A stretch of DNA of 64,000 bases. It comes from Shewanella gelidii (lineage in GTDB: Bacteria; Pseudomonadota; Gammaproteobacteria; Enterobacterales; Shewanellaceae). Shown here one piece after another: positions 48,046 through 57,185 of this stretch; position 1 is the stretch's first letter, and every line of letters begins with the position of its first letter. Under the pieces are notes generated by a model, which was not told where the DNA came from, made no database searches, and saw only the letters and a list, made by a program, of their open reading frames with translations. The stretch lies in contig NZ_BMPZ01000009.1 of assembly GCF_014647855.1 (NCBI RefSeq), positions 82,200 through 146,199 on the forward strand, written 5' to 3'. Both the position numbers and the translations under genes were made by a program.

Positions 48046-49959
48046 TTAAGTGATGTCTTCTAAGTAGGTGTAGCCTTGCAATCCAAGCTGCAATTCTTCA
48101 AGAATATGGGCGCGCTCTGACTCAACAATATGTTGATTGACCAATTGCTCATATGTACGCATGAACGACACAGCATCTAAATTCACGTATCGCAATACAT
48201 CCGCAACCGTATCACCAGCAAACACTGATTCGATATTTGTAAGGCCTTGTTCGTCTAATCGAACCACTGCCGAGTTTGTATCTCCGAATAGGTTGTGTAG
48301 GTCACCTAAAATCTCTTGATAGGCACCGACTAAGAAAAAGCCGATTAAATAGGGGCTTTCTGGACTCCAAGCAGGTACTGGCAACGTGGTTTCGATACCT
48401 TGGCCATCAACATATTGATCAATGGTGCCATCGGAGTCACAAGTAATATCTAGCATAACCGCACGGCGCTCAGAAGCATTTTCAAGCCCAGATAGCGGCA
48501 ACACGGGAAACACCTGATCAATTCCCCATGCATCGGGCAGTGACTGGAATAAGGAGAAATTGACAAAAAACTTATCGGCCAGTTTCTCATTCAAGTCATC
48601 GATAATTGGACGGTGATAACGGTTCTTCGCGCTCAATTGACCTTGGATATCATGGCAAACTCTTAAATTAGTCTGCTCTGCCCATGCCCTTTGCTCTAAT
48701 GTCAGTTGTCCCATGGCAAATAGCGTGTGCGCTTCGGTGAGATCACTTTGGGTATCATGATAGATTTCGATCAGTGCGCGTTGGTCTGCTTTACTGCTTA
48801 ATTCTTCCCAAGAACGCCACATGTTATGTAACAGCAAGGGTGCATCTTCAGATGGTGCTTCGATAACTTCTGGAGAGTAGGCCTCTGTACCAATCACATC
48901 GCTAATCAAAACTGCATGATGGGCTGTTAAAAAGCGACCGGACTCTGAAATCAATCTCGGCATTGGCTGTTGATATTCATTACAGGTATTAGCCAATACG
49001 CTGACAATATTGTTTGCATATTCAGTGAGGCCATAGTTCATCGAGTTATTGCTTTGGCTGCGGGTGCCGTCATAATCGACTGCTAAACCACCACCAACAT
49101 CGAAACAATTAACCTTCGCTCCAAGATTTCTTAATTCACAATAGAATCGCGCGGCTTCACTCACCCCTTGGCGAATATCGCGGATATTGGCAATTTGCGA
49201 ACCCAAGTGAAAATGCAGCAATTGTAAACTATCCAGCATCCCCTGCTGTTTCAGGCTATCGACAACACTCAAGATTTGCGCTGCCGACAATCCAAACTTA
49301 GATTTTTCACCACCACTCGCTTGCCATTTGCCTTTGCCTTGGAAAGCCAATCTAGCGCGCAGTCCAAGACGAGGCGTCACGCCAAGCTGCTTGGCTTCTT
49401 CTAAAACTAACTTGAGCTCTGATAGCTTTTCTAAAACGATATATACTTTATGGCCCAACTTTTCACCGATGAGCGCCAGTCGAATATACTCTTTATCTTT
49501 ATAGCCATTGCAGACGATAACAGAGCTCGCTTTTTGAGCCATGGCTAGCACCGCCATTAACTCAGGCTTACTACCAGCTTCAAGACCCAGCTGCGGCACT
49601 TCTTTTGATTTTTGGCTTGCTAATATTTCTTCAACAACCGTTTGCTGCTGATTCACTTTAATTGGATAAACTAACAAATAGTCATTTTGGTATTCGTATT
49701 TCTGAACCGCTTGGTTAAATGCATGACACAGGCTATGTACGCGATGGTGAAGGATTTGTGGAAATCGCACCAGCACAGGCAAAGAAACACCCGCCTTGAC
49801 CATATCTCTGGCTAAAGAATTTAGACCAATTTGGTGAGACGGAGTGGCAGGATCTGGCGTGACTGTAACTTCACCATCATCACTGATTCCAAAAAAGCCT
49901 TGGCTCCAATGCGTTACGTTGTAACCCGCACGAGCATCATCAATAGACCAGTTGTTCAT
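48046..49959 (-). CDS. speA: biosynthetic arginine decarboxylase
   Basis: SpeA decarboxylates arginine to agmatine. The 637-residue fold-III PLP enzyme has the PLP lysine K101 in YPIKVNQQQ, then [30 protein letters not shown], and [17 protein letters not shown]. Start ATG is at 49959. It heads the operon speA-speD-speB(-pdxH). The 512-bp region upstream holds its promoter and a hairpin at 50055-50092. Confidence 0.97.
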   Translation of the reverse strand: MNNWSIDDARAGYNVTHWSQGFFGISDDGEVTVTPDPATPSHQIGLNSLARDMVKAGVSLPVLVRFPQILHHRVHSLCHAFNQAVQKYEYQNDYLLVYPIKVNQQQTVVEEILASQKSKEVPQLGLEAGSKPELMAVLAMAQKASSVIVCNGYKDKEYIRLALIGEKLGHKVYIVLEKLSELKLVLEEAKQLGVTPRLGLRARLAFQGKGKWQASGGEKSKFGLSAAQILSVVDSLKQQGMLDSLQLLHFHLGSQIANIRDIRQGVSEAARFYCELRNLGAKVNCFDVGGGLAVDYDGTRSQSNNSMNYGLTEYANNIVSVLANTCNEYQQPMPRLISESGRFLTAHHAVLISDVIGTEAYSPEVIEAPSEDAPLLLHNMWRSWEELSSKADQRALIEIYHDTQSDLTEAHTLFAMGQLTLEQRAWAEQTNLRVCHDIQGQLSAKNRYHRPIIDDLNEKLADKFFVNFSLFQSLPDAWGIDQVFPVLPLSGLENASERRAVMLDITCDSDGTIDQYVDGQGIETTLPVPAWSPESPYLIGFFLVGAYQEILGDLHNLFGDTNSAVVRLDEQGLTNIESVFAGDTVADVLRYVNLDAVSFMRTYEQLVNQHIVESERAHILEELQLGLQGYTYLEDIT

Positions 49960-50471
49960 ATCTCTTAGCCTGTATTCCCACTATATAAATTCAAAATCAT
50001 CAGCGCCAAAATTGCGATAACATCATGAAAAAGTGTCGCAATCTGACAAAGTATAAGCCAGCATAAATAACGTATGGCTGGTCTTTTTTTTATTGACGAC
50101 GGATGTATTCTCGCCGCACTCACACAAGTTGCACCACTGGTTTAGATTCACAACTTGGCGCGCAATTAAACCGCGCAAATACGGCTAATGCAAGCAGGAT
50201 TTCTAGCAGAATAAAAAATAATTTTATTCTGCCGATTCTCTTACTTACCTTGTTGAATCACGGACAAAATCAATACAATAATTCACTGGCAACGCTCAAC
50301 CAGAATTCGGGCTCATAATGACATCGATTTTGTTCAAAATAGCATGTAAAAAAATCGGTTTAAAGCGCGTTATAAAACCAGCTAAATTCAGCGCTACAAG
50401 GATATTTACACTGCAAAAGGGATTGGTTCTGTATATAATTCGCCATAAAGAAGTTAAATCCAGAGAATTAC
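49960..50471. other. intergenic region speA/cvfB
   Basis: This is 512 bp between divergent genes. It contains a terminator-like hairpin at 50055-50092 with no plus-strand gene before it, and a 71-codon plus-strand frame (50103-50318) without a ribosome-binding site that I do not call. A TATAAT-like element (TGTATATAAT) near 50431 lies upstream of cvfB. Confidence 0.5.
50055..50092 (+). terminator. terminator-like hairpin upstream of speA
   Basis: CCAGCATA pairs with TATG-G-CTGG (one bulged G) and is followed by T7 on the plus strand. No plus-strand gene lies between it and the speA start, so it may end a short transcript. Confidence 0.55.
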
Positions 50472-51314
50472 ATGATACAGATTGGTCGTTCTGCCAAATT
50501 AGAAGTGGTGAAAGAAGTTGATTTTGGCGTCTATTTAGATGCTAAAGAGTTAGGGCAGGTTTTGTTACCTAATAAGTTCGTTCCAAAGAACACTGAACTA
50601 GGAAACATGCTCGACGTATTTATCTATCTCGATTCCCAGGACATGGTCATCGCCACAACGAAACACCCTGTGGCAGAAGTCGGTCAATTTGCATTGCTAA
50701 AAGTGGTCGCTACGGGTCCATTTGGGGCATTTTTGGATTGGGGCTTAGAAAAAGATTTACTGCTACCATTTGGCGAGCAAAAACGCCCGGTTGAAGAAGG
50801 CCAAACTTGCCTCGTTTATATTGATATCAATAAAGCAGACGAGCGCATTGTTGCTTCATCAAAACTCGATAAATTTTTGGACAATAGCCCTGCTTTCTAC
50901 AAAGCTGGCGAACAGGTTGAACTACTCATCGCAGGCACCACAGAACTTGGCTATAAAGCAATTATAAATAATCATCATTGGGGTGTTATCTATAAGAATG
51001 AGGTATTTAAAAAGCTTCGTTTTGGTCAACGCACCCGTGGCTACATCAAGCAAATCAGGCAAGATGGAAAAATTGATCTTCAGCTGCAAAAAGGTGGCAA
51101 AGAAGAACTCGACCAACATGCTAAGAGCATTGTAAGACGACTGCAGTCTGCCGCAGGTTTTTTACCACTTACAGATAAAACCAATGCAGACGTGATTTAT
51201 GCCGAGCTAGCAATGAGTAAAAAAGCATTTAAAAAGTCGATCGGCGGCTTATACAAAAAAGGCATGATCAGTATTGACTCAGATGGCATCCGTTTGACTC
51301 AAAATCGCGAATAG
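50472..51314 (+). CDS. CvfB/YitL-type S1-like RNA-binding protein
   Basis: This 280-residue protein has CvfB-like modules: an N-terminal OB fold (1-65), then an S1-like domain (about 66-140, GPFGAFLDWGLEKDLLLPFGEQ), a further S1-type segment with TRGYIKQIRQDGKIDLQLQ (about 150-215), and a C-terminal winged helix (FLPLTDKTNADVIYAELAMSKKAFKKSIGGLYKKG). The Gram-positive homologue affects virulence factor expression; here the role is likely RNA binding in general. ATG is preceded by CAGAGAA. Confidence 0.88.
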   Translation: MIQIGRSAKLEVVKEVDFGVYLDAKELGQVLLPNKFVPKNTELGNMLDVFIYLDSQDMVIATTKHPVAEVGQFALLKVVATGPFGAFLDWGLEKDLLLPFGEQKRPVEEGQTCLVYIDINKADERIVASSKLDKFLDNSPAFYKAGEQVELLIAGTTELGYKAIINNHHWGVIYKNEVFKKLRFGQRTRGYIKQIRQDGKIDLQLQKGGKEELDQHAKSIVRRLQSAAGFLPLTDKTNADVIYAELAMSKKAFKKSIGGLYKKGMISIDSDGIRLTQNRE

Positions 51315-51406
51315 CCCCACATTTTCAACGAAGTAGATTTGTTAAGCTAAATATTCAGTGAACATTAGCTGAACAATAAATTTATAGACAAGTAAACTAG
51401 GATAAT

Positions 51407-51436
51407 AAGCATGACGCCCCTGCTCGTCATGCTTTT
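51407..51436 (+). terminator. terminator of cvfB, ends near yceH start
   Basis: The perfect 10-bp stem AAGCATGACG/CGTCATGCTT with loop CCCCTGCT is followed by TTTT. It lies within the longer open frame that could be read as yceH, so the shorter yceH start is favoured. Confidence 0.8.
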
Positions 51437-51449
51437 CAGCGAGATTAGA

Positions 51450-52097
51450 ATGGAACTAACATCATTAGAAGCACGAATTATTGGCTGCTTACTTGAAAAA
51501 GAAATTACCACCCCCGATCAATACCCATTATCACTAAACGCGCTCACGATGGCTTGTAATCAAAAAACAAGTCGGGAACCTGTGATGTCCTTATCTGAGA
51601 CCGATGTCCAGCAGGGCATTGATAGTCTCAACAAAAAGCGCCTCATTAGTGAACAGTCTGGATTTGGTAGCCGGGTTATTAAATACAAGCATCGTTTTTG
51701 TAATACCGAATTTAGCGATTTACAGCTTAGCCCTGCACAAGTTGCCATCGTTTGCCTTTTGCTACTGAGAGGCGCTCAAACTTCCGGTGAACTGAGAACA
51801 CGGAGTACGCGGTTATATAGTTTTAGCGATATCGCTGAAGTAGAAGTAACTTTAAACGAATTGCAACAACGCCAACCACCGCTGACCATGCAATTGCCAA
51901 AGATACCAGGTAAACGGGAAATTCGATTTAGAGAGCTAATGACTGAGCACAACGAAGATGTAAGCAAACTTCAGTCGATTCCTGTACCCATGACAACCGT
52001 GGATATAGCCCCCTCAAATGAAAGCTTGCAATCACGCGTTGACAAACTAGAGCAACAAGTCGCCGAACTCATACAGCAATTAGAATCACTGAGCTAG
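51450..52097 (+). CDS. yceH: YceH/DUF480 winged-helix protein
   Basis: This 215-residue DUF480 protein has two winged-helix domains and a C-terminal coiled coil ([18 protein letters not shown]). The diagnostic N-terminus is [44 protein letters not shown], near the start of a known crystal family. The frame extends 13 codons upstream through a terminator hairpin, so ATG 51450 is used. Function is unknown; a DNA- or protein-binding regulator is likely. Confidence 0.9.
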   Translation: MELTSLEARIIGCLLEKEITTPDQYPLSLNALTMACNQKTSREPVMSLSETDVQQGIDSLNKKRLISEQSGFGSRVIKYKHRFCNTEFSDLQLSPAQVAIVCLLLLRGAQTSGELRTRSTRLYSFSDIAEVEVTLNELQQRQPPLTMQLPKIPGKREIRFRELMTEHNEDVSKLQSIPVPMTTVDIAPSNESLQSRVDKLEQQVAELIQQLESLS

Positions 52098-52148
52098 CAA
52101 GCGATAAATGCAGTTGTTATCAATATTTACATGCAAAGGAATCAAACG

Positions 52149-52985
52149 ATGCAGGCAGCCTCAACCGGCCCTTCTCAAATGAGTAATAGCGTCACCATTG
52201 CTCTCTTTGAGTTACAAAAATTATTCAATAACAAAAGAGGGATTTTGTCGATTGTTGCTTTCTCCCTCGTTTGGGGAATCATTCTGCTTTATCCCATTCG
52301 TGGCGCATCAGATTACTTATTGAGCCCGGATTTCAAAGCCTTTATCGCGAGTTTTTTTGGTGAAGGCGCTGTAAACCAATTATTTCAATGGCAGGTTGCA
52401 GAGCTTGCGGTATTTTGGTGTTTAGGGCTGTATCTATTTCCTTTATTTAGCATTTTTATTGCCGCCGATCAGTTTGCATCGGACCGTAGCCGCGGTACCT
52501 TTCGATTTTTAACCCTGAGGGCGAGTCGAAATAGCATATTCTTCGGTCGGTTTATCGGACAAATGGCTATCCAGCTTTTTTTAGTTATTCTAGCGGTTAG
52601 CGCCACGGTATTGTTAGCAATTAGTCGCGACTCAAGCCTCATTGGTGCCGCAATATTCGACGGGGTTCTTGTCACTCTCAATTTATTTATTGTGTTGCTC
52701 CCTTTTACAGCACTAATGGCAATTTTATCCTTGCACGCGAGTACCGCTCGACAGGCTACAGTTCAGGCTATCGTATTTTGGGCGTTAACCTCTATCGCGA
52801 TGGCGGCCATCAATTTCTATGCTCCACAGCTTGCCATGCTGGAATGGACACTACCTGGTGCACAGCTTTCTTCAATGATTAATACCCAAGGCATGGATAG
52901 TCTTTCCTATTCGGCAATCCCATTGCTACAGGCACTGGTCTTATTATTTATCGGCAGACTGTACATGATAAGGATTGCCCTATGA
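52149..52985 (+). CDS. ABC-2-type transporter permease
   Basis: This 278-residue integral membrane protein has about six hydrophobic segments (GILSIVAFSLVWGIILLYPI, AVFWCLGLYLFPLFSIFIA, GQMAIQLFLVILAVSATVLLAI, and three in the C-terminal part). It resembles the NosY/ABC-2 permease group, with the cytoplasmic loop FASDRSRGTFRFLTLRASRN typical for coupling to an ATPase. AAGGAA precedes ATG 52149; a six-codon upstream extension is less likely. It overlaps the ATPase gene by four bases (ATGA). Confidence 0.88.
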   Translation: MQAASTGPSQMSNSVTIALFELQKLFNNKRGILSIVAFSLVWGIILLYPIRGASDYLLSPDFKAFIASFFGEGAVNQLFQWQVAELAVFWCLGLYLFPLFSIFIAADQFASDRSRGTFRFLTLRASRNSIFFGRFIGQMAIQLFLVILAVSATVLLAISRDSSLIGAAIFDGVLVTLNLFIVLLPFTALMAILSLHASTARQATVQAIVFWALTSIAMAAINFYAPQLAMLEWTLPGAQLSSMINTQGMDSLSYSAIPLLQALVLLFIGRLYMIRIAL

Positions 52986-53926
52986 GTTTGATCAAATGTC
53001 ACAACCTAAGTAAAGACTTTGGTTCAACCCAAGCCTTAAATAACGTTAGTATTGAACTAGAAGGTGGGAAACCGATTGCACTTGTAGGCCCAAACGGTGC
53101 CGGAAAAACAACCCTATTTAGTATCCTTTGCGGCTATATTTCAGCAACCTCTGGTACAGTAGAGATCCTCGGTTCGCCAGCCGGTAGCCCGACTCTTTTA
53201 GGACGCATATCGGCGCTCCCTCAAGACGCCGCATTAGACCCTAACTTTTCAATTGCTAGCCAACTTGCTTTCTTTGCTTCTTTGCAGGGCTATAAGTCCA
53301 AGCATGCTCGAGCTGAGGCGAAACGAGTATTATCATTGGTCGGCTTACTTGAGTCAGCAAATCAAAAACCTGATAGCCTAAGTCATGGCATGGGCAAGCG
53401 TGTCGCTATCGCGCAGGCCATGATTGGGGAACCTGAACTAGTCTTACTCGATGAGCCCACCGCGGGACTTGATCCCGCGAATGCAAAAAAACTAAGAGAG
53501 CTCATCGATTCATTAGCGCAACACACTCAGTTTATCATTAGCTCGCACAACTTGGACGAGCTAGAAAAGCTATGCGATCAAGTGATTTACCTAGAGAAAG
53601 GCCAGCTAACGCAATCTGTTTCCATTCAAAATAACCAAGATGACAACAAATTCCTGACTCTGACCTTAACCGAGTGCGACGCGCAACAAGTCATACAAGT
53701 CATACAAGTCTTAAGTGAACATCCCGGTATTCATCACATTGAATCGCGAAACGCAAAAGAGTTTTTAATAGAGCGAGTTGCCATCAACCAAAAATCAACC
53801 CCTGATAAGCCGTTGAATAACACCTATGAAGTCGAAAGTTTTATCTTTCAGCAATTGCAAAAACATCACTGGCAATACAAGCAACTATTAAACGGTAAAC
53901 GACTAGAAGACACCCTCTTCTCCTAA
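52982..53926 (+). CDS. ABC transporter ATP-binding protein
   Basis: This 314-residue ABC ATPase has Walker A GPNGAGKTT (residues 36-44), Q-loop PQDAALDP, signature LSHGMGKR (near 137), Walker B LVLLDEPTAGLDP (near 157) and H-loop SSHNLDELEKLCD. An extra C-terminal domain of about 100 residues follows. With the overlapping permease it forms an exporter of the CcmA/NosF/DrrA type. The substrate is unknown. A 10-bp tandem duplication CAAGTCATAC occurs in the linker near 53693. Confidence 0.92.
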   Translation: MSLIKCHNLSKDFGSTQALNNVSIELEGGKPIALVGPNGAGKTTLFSILCGYISATSGTVEILGSPAGSPTLLGRISALPQDAALDPNFSIASQLAFFASLQGYKSKHARAEAKRVLSLVGLLESANQKPDSLSHGMGKRVAIAQAMIGEPELVLLDEPTAGLDPANAKKLRELIDSLAQHTQFIISSHNLDELEKLCDQVIYLEKGQLTQSVSIQNNQDDNKFLTLTLTECDAQQVIQVIQVLSEHPGIHHIESRNAKEFLIERVAINQKSTPDKPLNNTYEVESFIFQQLQKHHWQYKQLLNGKRLEDTLFS

Positions 53927-53942
53927 CCAAGTAGTAGAATAT

Positions 53943-53974
53943 AAAAAGGAGCCCTGTCAAAAGGCTCCTTTTTT
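53943..53974 (+). terminator. terminator of the ABC transporter operon
   Basis: The stem AAAAAGGAGCC/GGCTCCTTTTT with loop CTGTCAAAA is followed by T. Confidence 0.9.
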
Positions 53975-54262
53975 ACCAAAACTGAGCTGAACTAAAAATC
54001 ATCCGCTTTACCTTTTACTTCTTTTGCAAAGTTCCTTCACACACATTGAGCTTAAAAGCTCACCACCTCTAAAACTACTGCGACGGACGTACCGCCTCAC
54101 AGCTTGTGTGCAGCCAAGGATACACAGTCAATAAAAAGCCAAATAGAACAGGTTTCGAATATTAATGTCATAACCCAGAGCCACTAATAGGTCGGCTTGA
54201 GCTAGATTTCTGCCCATTCAAAAAGTGATACAGGCAATCGCAACGCTGCTAGATCAACGCGT

Positions 54263-54390
54263 GGATGCTGGATGCTGGATGCTGGATGCTGGATGCTGGA
54301 TGCTGGATGCTGGATGCTGGATGCTGGATGCTGGATGCTGGATGCTGGATGCTGGATGCTGGATGCTGGATGCTGGATGCTGGATGCTGG
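54263..54390. repeat. GGATGCT tandem repeat, 18 copies
   Basis: The 7-bp unit GGATGCT is repeated exactly 18 times (54263-54388) with a trailing partial GG and then AT. All copies are identical, indicating recent slippage-type expansion. It lies between the ABC operon and a cold-shock gene, outside any gene I can support. Confidence 0.97.
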
Positions 54391-54554
54391 ATAGAATAAT
54401 TTCAAAGGCGGGAATAAGCGACTATCGCTATTTCTACAGCTTGAGTATTTTAACGTCTACACAAGAGAAACATTACCGCGAAAGTCTGAGCGCTCAGCCA
54501 CGACGCTTAAACAACTTGAGAATTAACGTCAGACAGTTTGTAAATTTTGTCCCT

Positions 54555-54590
54555 AAAAACAAAAGAGCCATGGCATAAACCATAGCTCTC
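54555..54590 (-). terminator. terminator of cold-shock gene
   Basis: On the minus strand AGAGCTATGG/CCATGGCTCT (one mismatch) with loop TTTATG is followed by T4-G-T5. Confidence 0.75.
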
Positions 54591-54628
54591 TACTTTTTAA
54601 CTCTCAGTTAAATACTGAGAATCAAGAC

Positions 54629-54838
54629 TTAGCCTACAACAGAAACGTTTTCAGCTTGAGGACCTTTCTGACCTTGAGTCACAGTGAAAGATACCTTTTG
54701 ACCTTCGTCAAGAGTCTTGAAACCATCTGTGTTGATAGCACGGAAGTGAACGAATACGTCTGGGCCAGACTCTTGCTCGATAAATCCGAAACCTTTATCA
54801 GAGTTGAACCACTTAACAACACCAGTTACTTGAGACAT
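54629..54838 (-). CDS. CspA-family cold-shock protein
   Basis: This 69-residue cold-shock domain protein is an RNA chaperone. RNP1 KGFGFI is at residues 15-20 and RNP2 DVFVHF at 27-32. It has a consensus promoter and a long 5' leader (about 130 nt), both typical of cold-inducible csp genes, where the leader controls mRNA stability and translation. It is a second csp gene in the window; unlike cspD at 10044 it has an ordinary CspA/CspE-type C-terminus. Confidence 0.95.
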   Translation of the reverse strand: MSQVTGVVKWFNSDKGFGFIEQESGPDVFVHFRAINTDGFKTLDEGQKVSFTVTQGQKGPQAENVSVVG

Positions 54839-55157
54839 GATTTGAAATCCTGTAAATATATAAATTAAAGCCTTAACGGCAGTAGCGCTGGAAAATGCCG
54901 GTATTACTTATGTTACAGGACGAACTGGTCGTATTGAACACATAAATATAAGCCCAACTTTCAAGCTGAGTTCACTATATAGCATTCTCCCTATAAGTCA
55001 ACTAACTAAAAATGCTCATATCAGCTTTTTTTACTTAAATTTCTGTTATTTGCTCAACATCTAAGCCCGAATACAACCTATGAGCTACTGCACAAATCCC
55101 TGTTGATTTAAAAGTCCTTAATTTTTATATGGATAGCGATTTTGATAGCACTGAGAT
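54839..55157. other. cold-shock gene leader and rlmA downstream region
   Basis: This 319-bp stretch holds the csp 5' leader and promoter (to 55001), then AT-rich sequence with a T7 tract at 55027-55033 and no gene up to the rlmA stop. Confidence 0.6.
54974..55001 (-). promoter_or_regulatory. sigma-70 promoter of cold-shock gene
   Basis: TTGACT (minus strand, 55001-54996) and TATAGT (54979-54974) are separated by 16 bp. The predicted start near 54967 gives a leader of about 130 nt before the csp ATG. Confidence 0.7.
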
Positions 55158-55970
55158 CTAGCGCAACTTATGTACTTCGATTTGAAAATCCAGCTCACAT
55201 TCAAAATTCGAATTTGCCATGCTTTTTTTCTGAGTTTCCGTTAGTTTCCATGCATATGGCGTCATTTGCAAAAAGTTTTGAATATCTTTCGCGTCAATTA
55301 GATTCATTCGGCTACGCAGGCGTTCGTAGTGTAAACACTCGAAACCATCGATTTCTGCAATTGATTCAGGATGAGGTTGTGGATCACTATATATTTTTTC
55401 TTTAACTTCAAAGTGATGCATAGGTCCTGGGGCAACGGTAATCAACAGACCTTCAGGACATATCACTCGTTTTAGCTCATCCAAATCAGACGGCGCATAG
55501 ATGCGCAAAGCTAAATCAAAACTCTGGTCAACAAATGGCATATCAAACACACTCGCAACACAAAAGTGCATTTGCTTATATCGTTTTGATGCATAGCGAA
55601 CTGCAGATTTTGAAATATCTAAACCATGAAGTTGACATTCATTGTCAGAAGAAAAGACATTGAATAACCGATCGCTGTAATAACCTTCCCCGCAGCCAAT
55701 ATCCAATATCGACCGTGTTTGAGGCGCAAACTCAAGTGCTAACTCCCCCACTCTATCGCTCAAGTGCTGGTAATGGCCGGCATTTAAAAACTCACGACGC
55801 GCCTGCATCATCGTTTTATTATCCCCCGGATCTTTTGATTTCTTATTTTGCACAGGTAACAGGTTGACATACCCTTCCTTGGCACGGTCAAAACAGTGAC
55901 CTTGGTGGCACTGCCATGTTGGCATATTCAATTCAAGGGGGGAACGACATATAGGACATTGATAAAACAT
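55158..55970 (-). CDS. rlmA: 23S rRNA (guanine-745-N1)-methyltransferase RlmA
   Basis: RlmA methylates G745 of 23S rRNA. The 270-residue protein has an N-terminal zinc finger (C5, C8, C21, H25/C26), the AKEGYVNLLPVQNKKSKDPGDNK block, and a SAM-binding motif LDIGCGEGY near residue 90. ATG 55970 begins MFYQCPIC as in E. coli RlmA(I); a TTG four codons upstream is less likely. It follows an unknown gene on the same strand after about 36 bp. Confidence 0.95.
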   Translation of the reverse strand: MFYQCPICRSPLELNMPTWQCHQGHCFDRAKEGYVNLLPVQNKKSKDPGDNKTMMQARREFLNAGHYQHLSDRVGELALEFAPQTRSILDIGCGEGYYSDRLFNVFSSDNECQLHGLDISKSAVRYASKRYKQMHFCVASVFDMPFVDQSFDLALRIYAPSDLDELKRVICPEGLLITVAPGPMHHFEVKEKIYSDPQPHPESIAEIDGFECLHYERLRSRMNLIDAKDIQNFLQMTPYAWKLTETQKKSMANSNFECELDFQIEVHKLR

Positions 55971-56006
55971 GAACGGTCTCAATCGAAGAAGTACAAACGA
56001 ATTGTT

Positions 56007-56855
56007 TTACAAATGATCTTCTTCCATCATTTGTTGTACCAATTCCGTCACTTCCTTTGGGGCTAGTAGTTGGTAACATTCTAACATACGTAAACGCTTT
56101 TTCGCGGATAGTTCTGCGCCCGGAGACTCTGGCAACCAATCTTCGTTGGCTCCCCCCGACAAGTGGCTTCGCTCTATTGCCCGAGAATACTCTCGATGTA
56201 GCCATTGACGTTTTTCAGTAATTTGACTCTCTAGGCGCACGCTTTCTATACGTAATCCCGAATGTAACTTGCCCGCTTCGCTGGCTAGATAATCCGTTAA
56301 CTCTCGGCTTACCATATCCAGTTCACTCATGTGAACTGCTATCATTTCAGGCTTCTTATCATAATCATAGCTTCGGGAGATTAGCTCTCTTGCCATCATT
56401 AATGCCCGAGGGCCTTCAAATACTCTGACGTCCTGCTCTAAGGGGACAACTTCAAATTTCGCATGTTCGTCATTACAAATATACACGCCATCATTCACTT
56501 TTAGTGTCAGCGACAGTCCATTTCGTAATGCAGTGGCACACAGTTTAGGCGCCATCGCTAATTGTCGATAATACCGCAGCCCTTGGCCTTTTGTTCTCAG
56601 TAATGAATGCACTGAAATCCGGTGACTCGCGTCTAAATGCGCTGGTTGGCATTCCGACACCGTTAAAAATGGAAGTGCCCGGATAGCAATTGTTGCCGTG
56701 TGGCGTTCCACGCGATTAACAATCAACTCAAGCAACGGCGTATGCATAAACTGCAACACTGCAAAATCACTCATTTCTTCAGCAAGCCGAATATCTAAAG
56801 TAACTTTTTGGGTAACATCAAGAATAATGGCCTGATCAAGAAATTGGTTAAACAT
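56007..56855 (-). CDS. conserved-looking protein of unknown function
   Basis: I do not recognise this protein of about 282 residues. It has no signal peptide and no membrane segment. Visible features are an N-terminal LDVTQKVTLDIRLAEEMSDFAVLQF, a central region with charged turns, and a helical, charged C-terminus (LESQITEKRQWLHREYSRAIER, then KKRLRMLECYQLLAPKEVTELVQQMMEED). ATG 56855 is the first ATG in frame, but no good ribosome-binding site is seen and a TTG at 56912 is possible. The downstream rlmA is 36 bp away, which suggests co-transcription. Confidence 0.7.
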   Translation of the reverse strand: MFNQFLDQAIILDVTQKVTLDIRLAEEMSDFAVLQFMHTPLLELIVNRVERHTATIAIRALPFLTVSECQPAHLDASHRISVHSLLRTKGQGLRYYRQLAMAPKLCATALRNGLSLTLKVNDGVYICNDEHAKFEVVPLEQDVRVFEGPRALMMARELISRSYDYDKKPEMIAVHMSELDMVSRELTDYLASEAGKLHSGLRIESVRLESQITEKRQWLHREYSRAIERSHLSGGANEDWLPESPGAELSAKKRLRMLECYQLLAPKEVTELVQQMMEEDHL

Positions 56856-57030
56856 CGATGATTCGCTATTTTTAAGAAATAAATGATGCAAATATCCTTC
56901 AATGCTGTGCAAATTTATACGAAATGGAAAGCGAAATAGTCATAAACTGCGATGCATAACAATTTTCTAATAAAAATTTGATTCATATAAGTCCCTGACA
57001 CAGATTCTCTTTTACATAAACAAGCAAAAG

Positions 57031-57153
57031 CTATTGTTGAGACAGCGCACAGCTCGACAACTGATTCGACATCTTGCAAAGTCGCAAGCGAGGGGTATGG
57101 CTCTAACTGCCGATGTTATTAGTGCCTTTCAACGTCTTAGCGAAGCACGCTAA
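57031..57153 (+). pseudogene. 3' remnant of an unidentified gene
   Basis: This is an open 40-codon plus-strand frame with protein-like composition (LLLRQRTARQLIRHLAKS, then ALTADVISAFQRLSEAR and a TAA). It has no start or ribosome-binding site, is preceded by AT-rich non-coding sequence, and lies directly before the IS110-family remnant. It looks like the C-terminus of a disrupted gene; I could not identify the family. Confidence 0.4.
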
Positions 57154-57185
57154 AACCCAAGCAACACAACACCCACTTTCGGCTG

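Larger units (their letters stand above)
53975..54628. other. intergenic region with heptamer repeat
   Basis: This is 654 bp without a recognisable gene, dominated by the GGATGCT repeat at 54263-54390. Open frames on both strands through the repeat are by-products of its 7-bp period and are not called. Confidence 0.6.

Noticed and set aside
50103..50318. 71-codon plus-strand frame before cvfB
   Set aside because: No ribosome-binding site, no conserved domain, and unremarkable composition; it may only be part of a leader.
53685..53715. CAAGTCATAC direct duplication in the ABC ATPase gene
   Set aside because: It is within a coding sequence, keeps the frame and is short; it is not a repeat element.
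54263..54390. CRISPR array
   Set aside because: The 7-bp units are adjacent with no spacers of 25-40 bp and no cas genes are present.
54225..54578. Open frames (117 and 67 codons) through the heptamer repeat
   Set aside because: A 7-bp repeat opens frames on both strands in all three phases; there is no ribosome-binding site and the products are seven-residue repeats.
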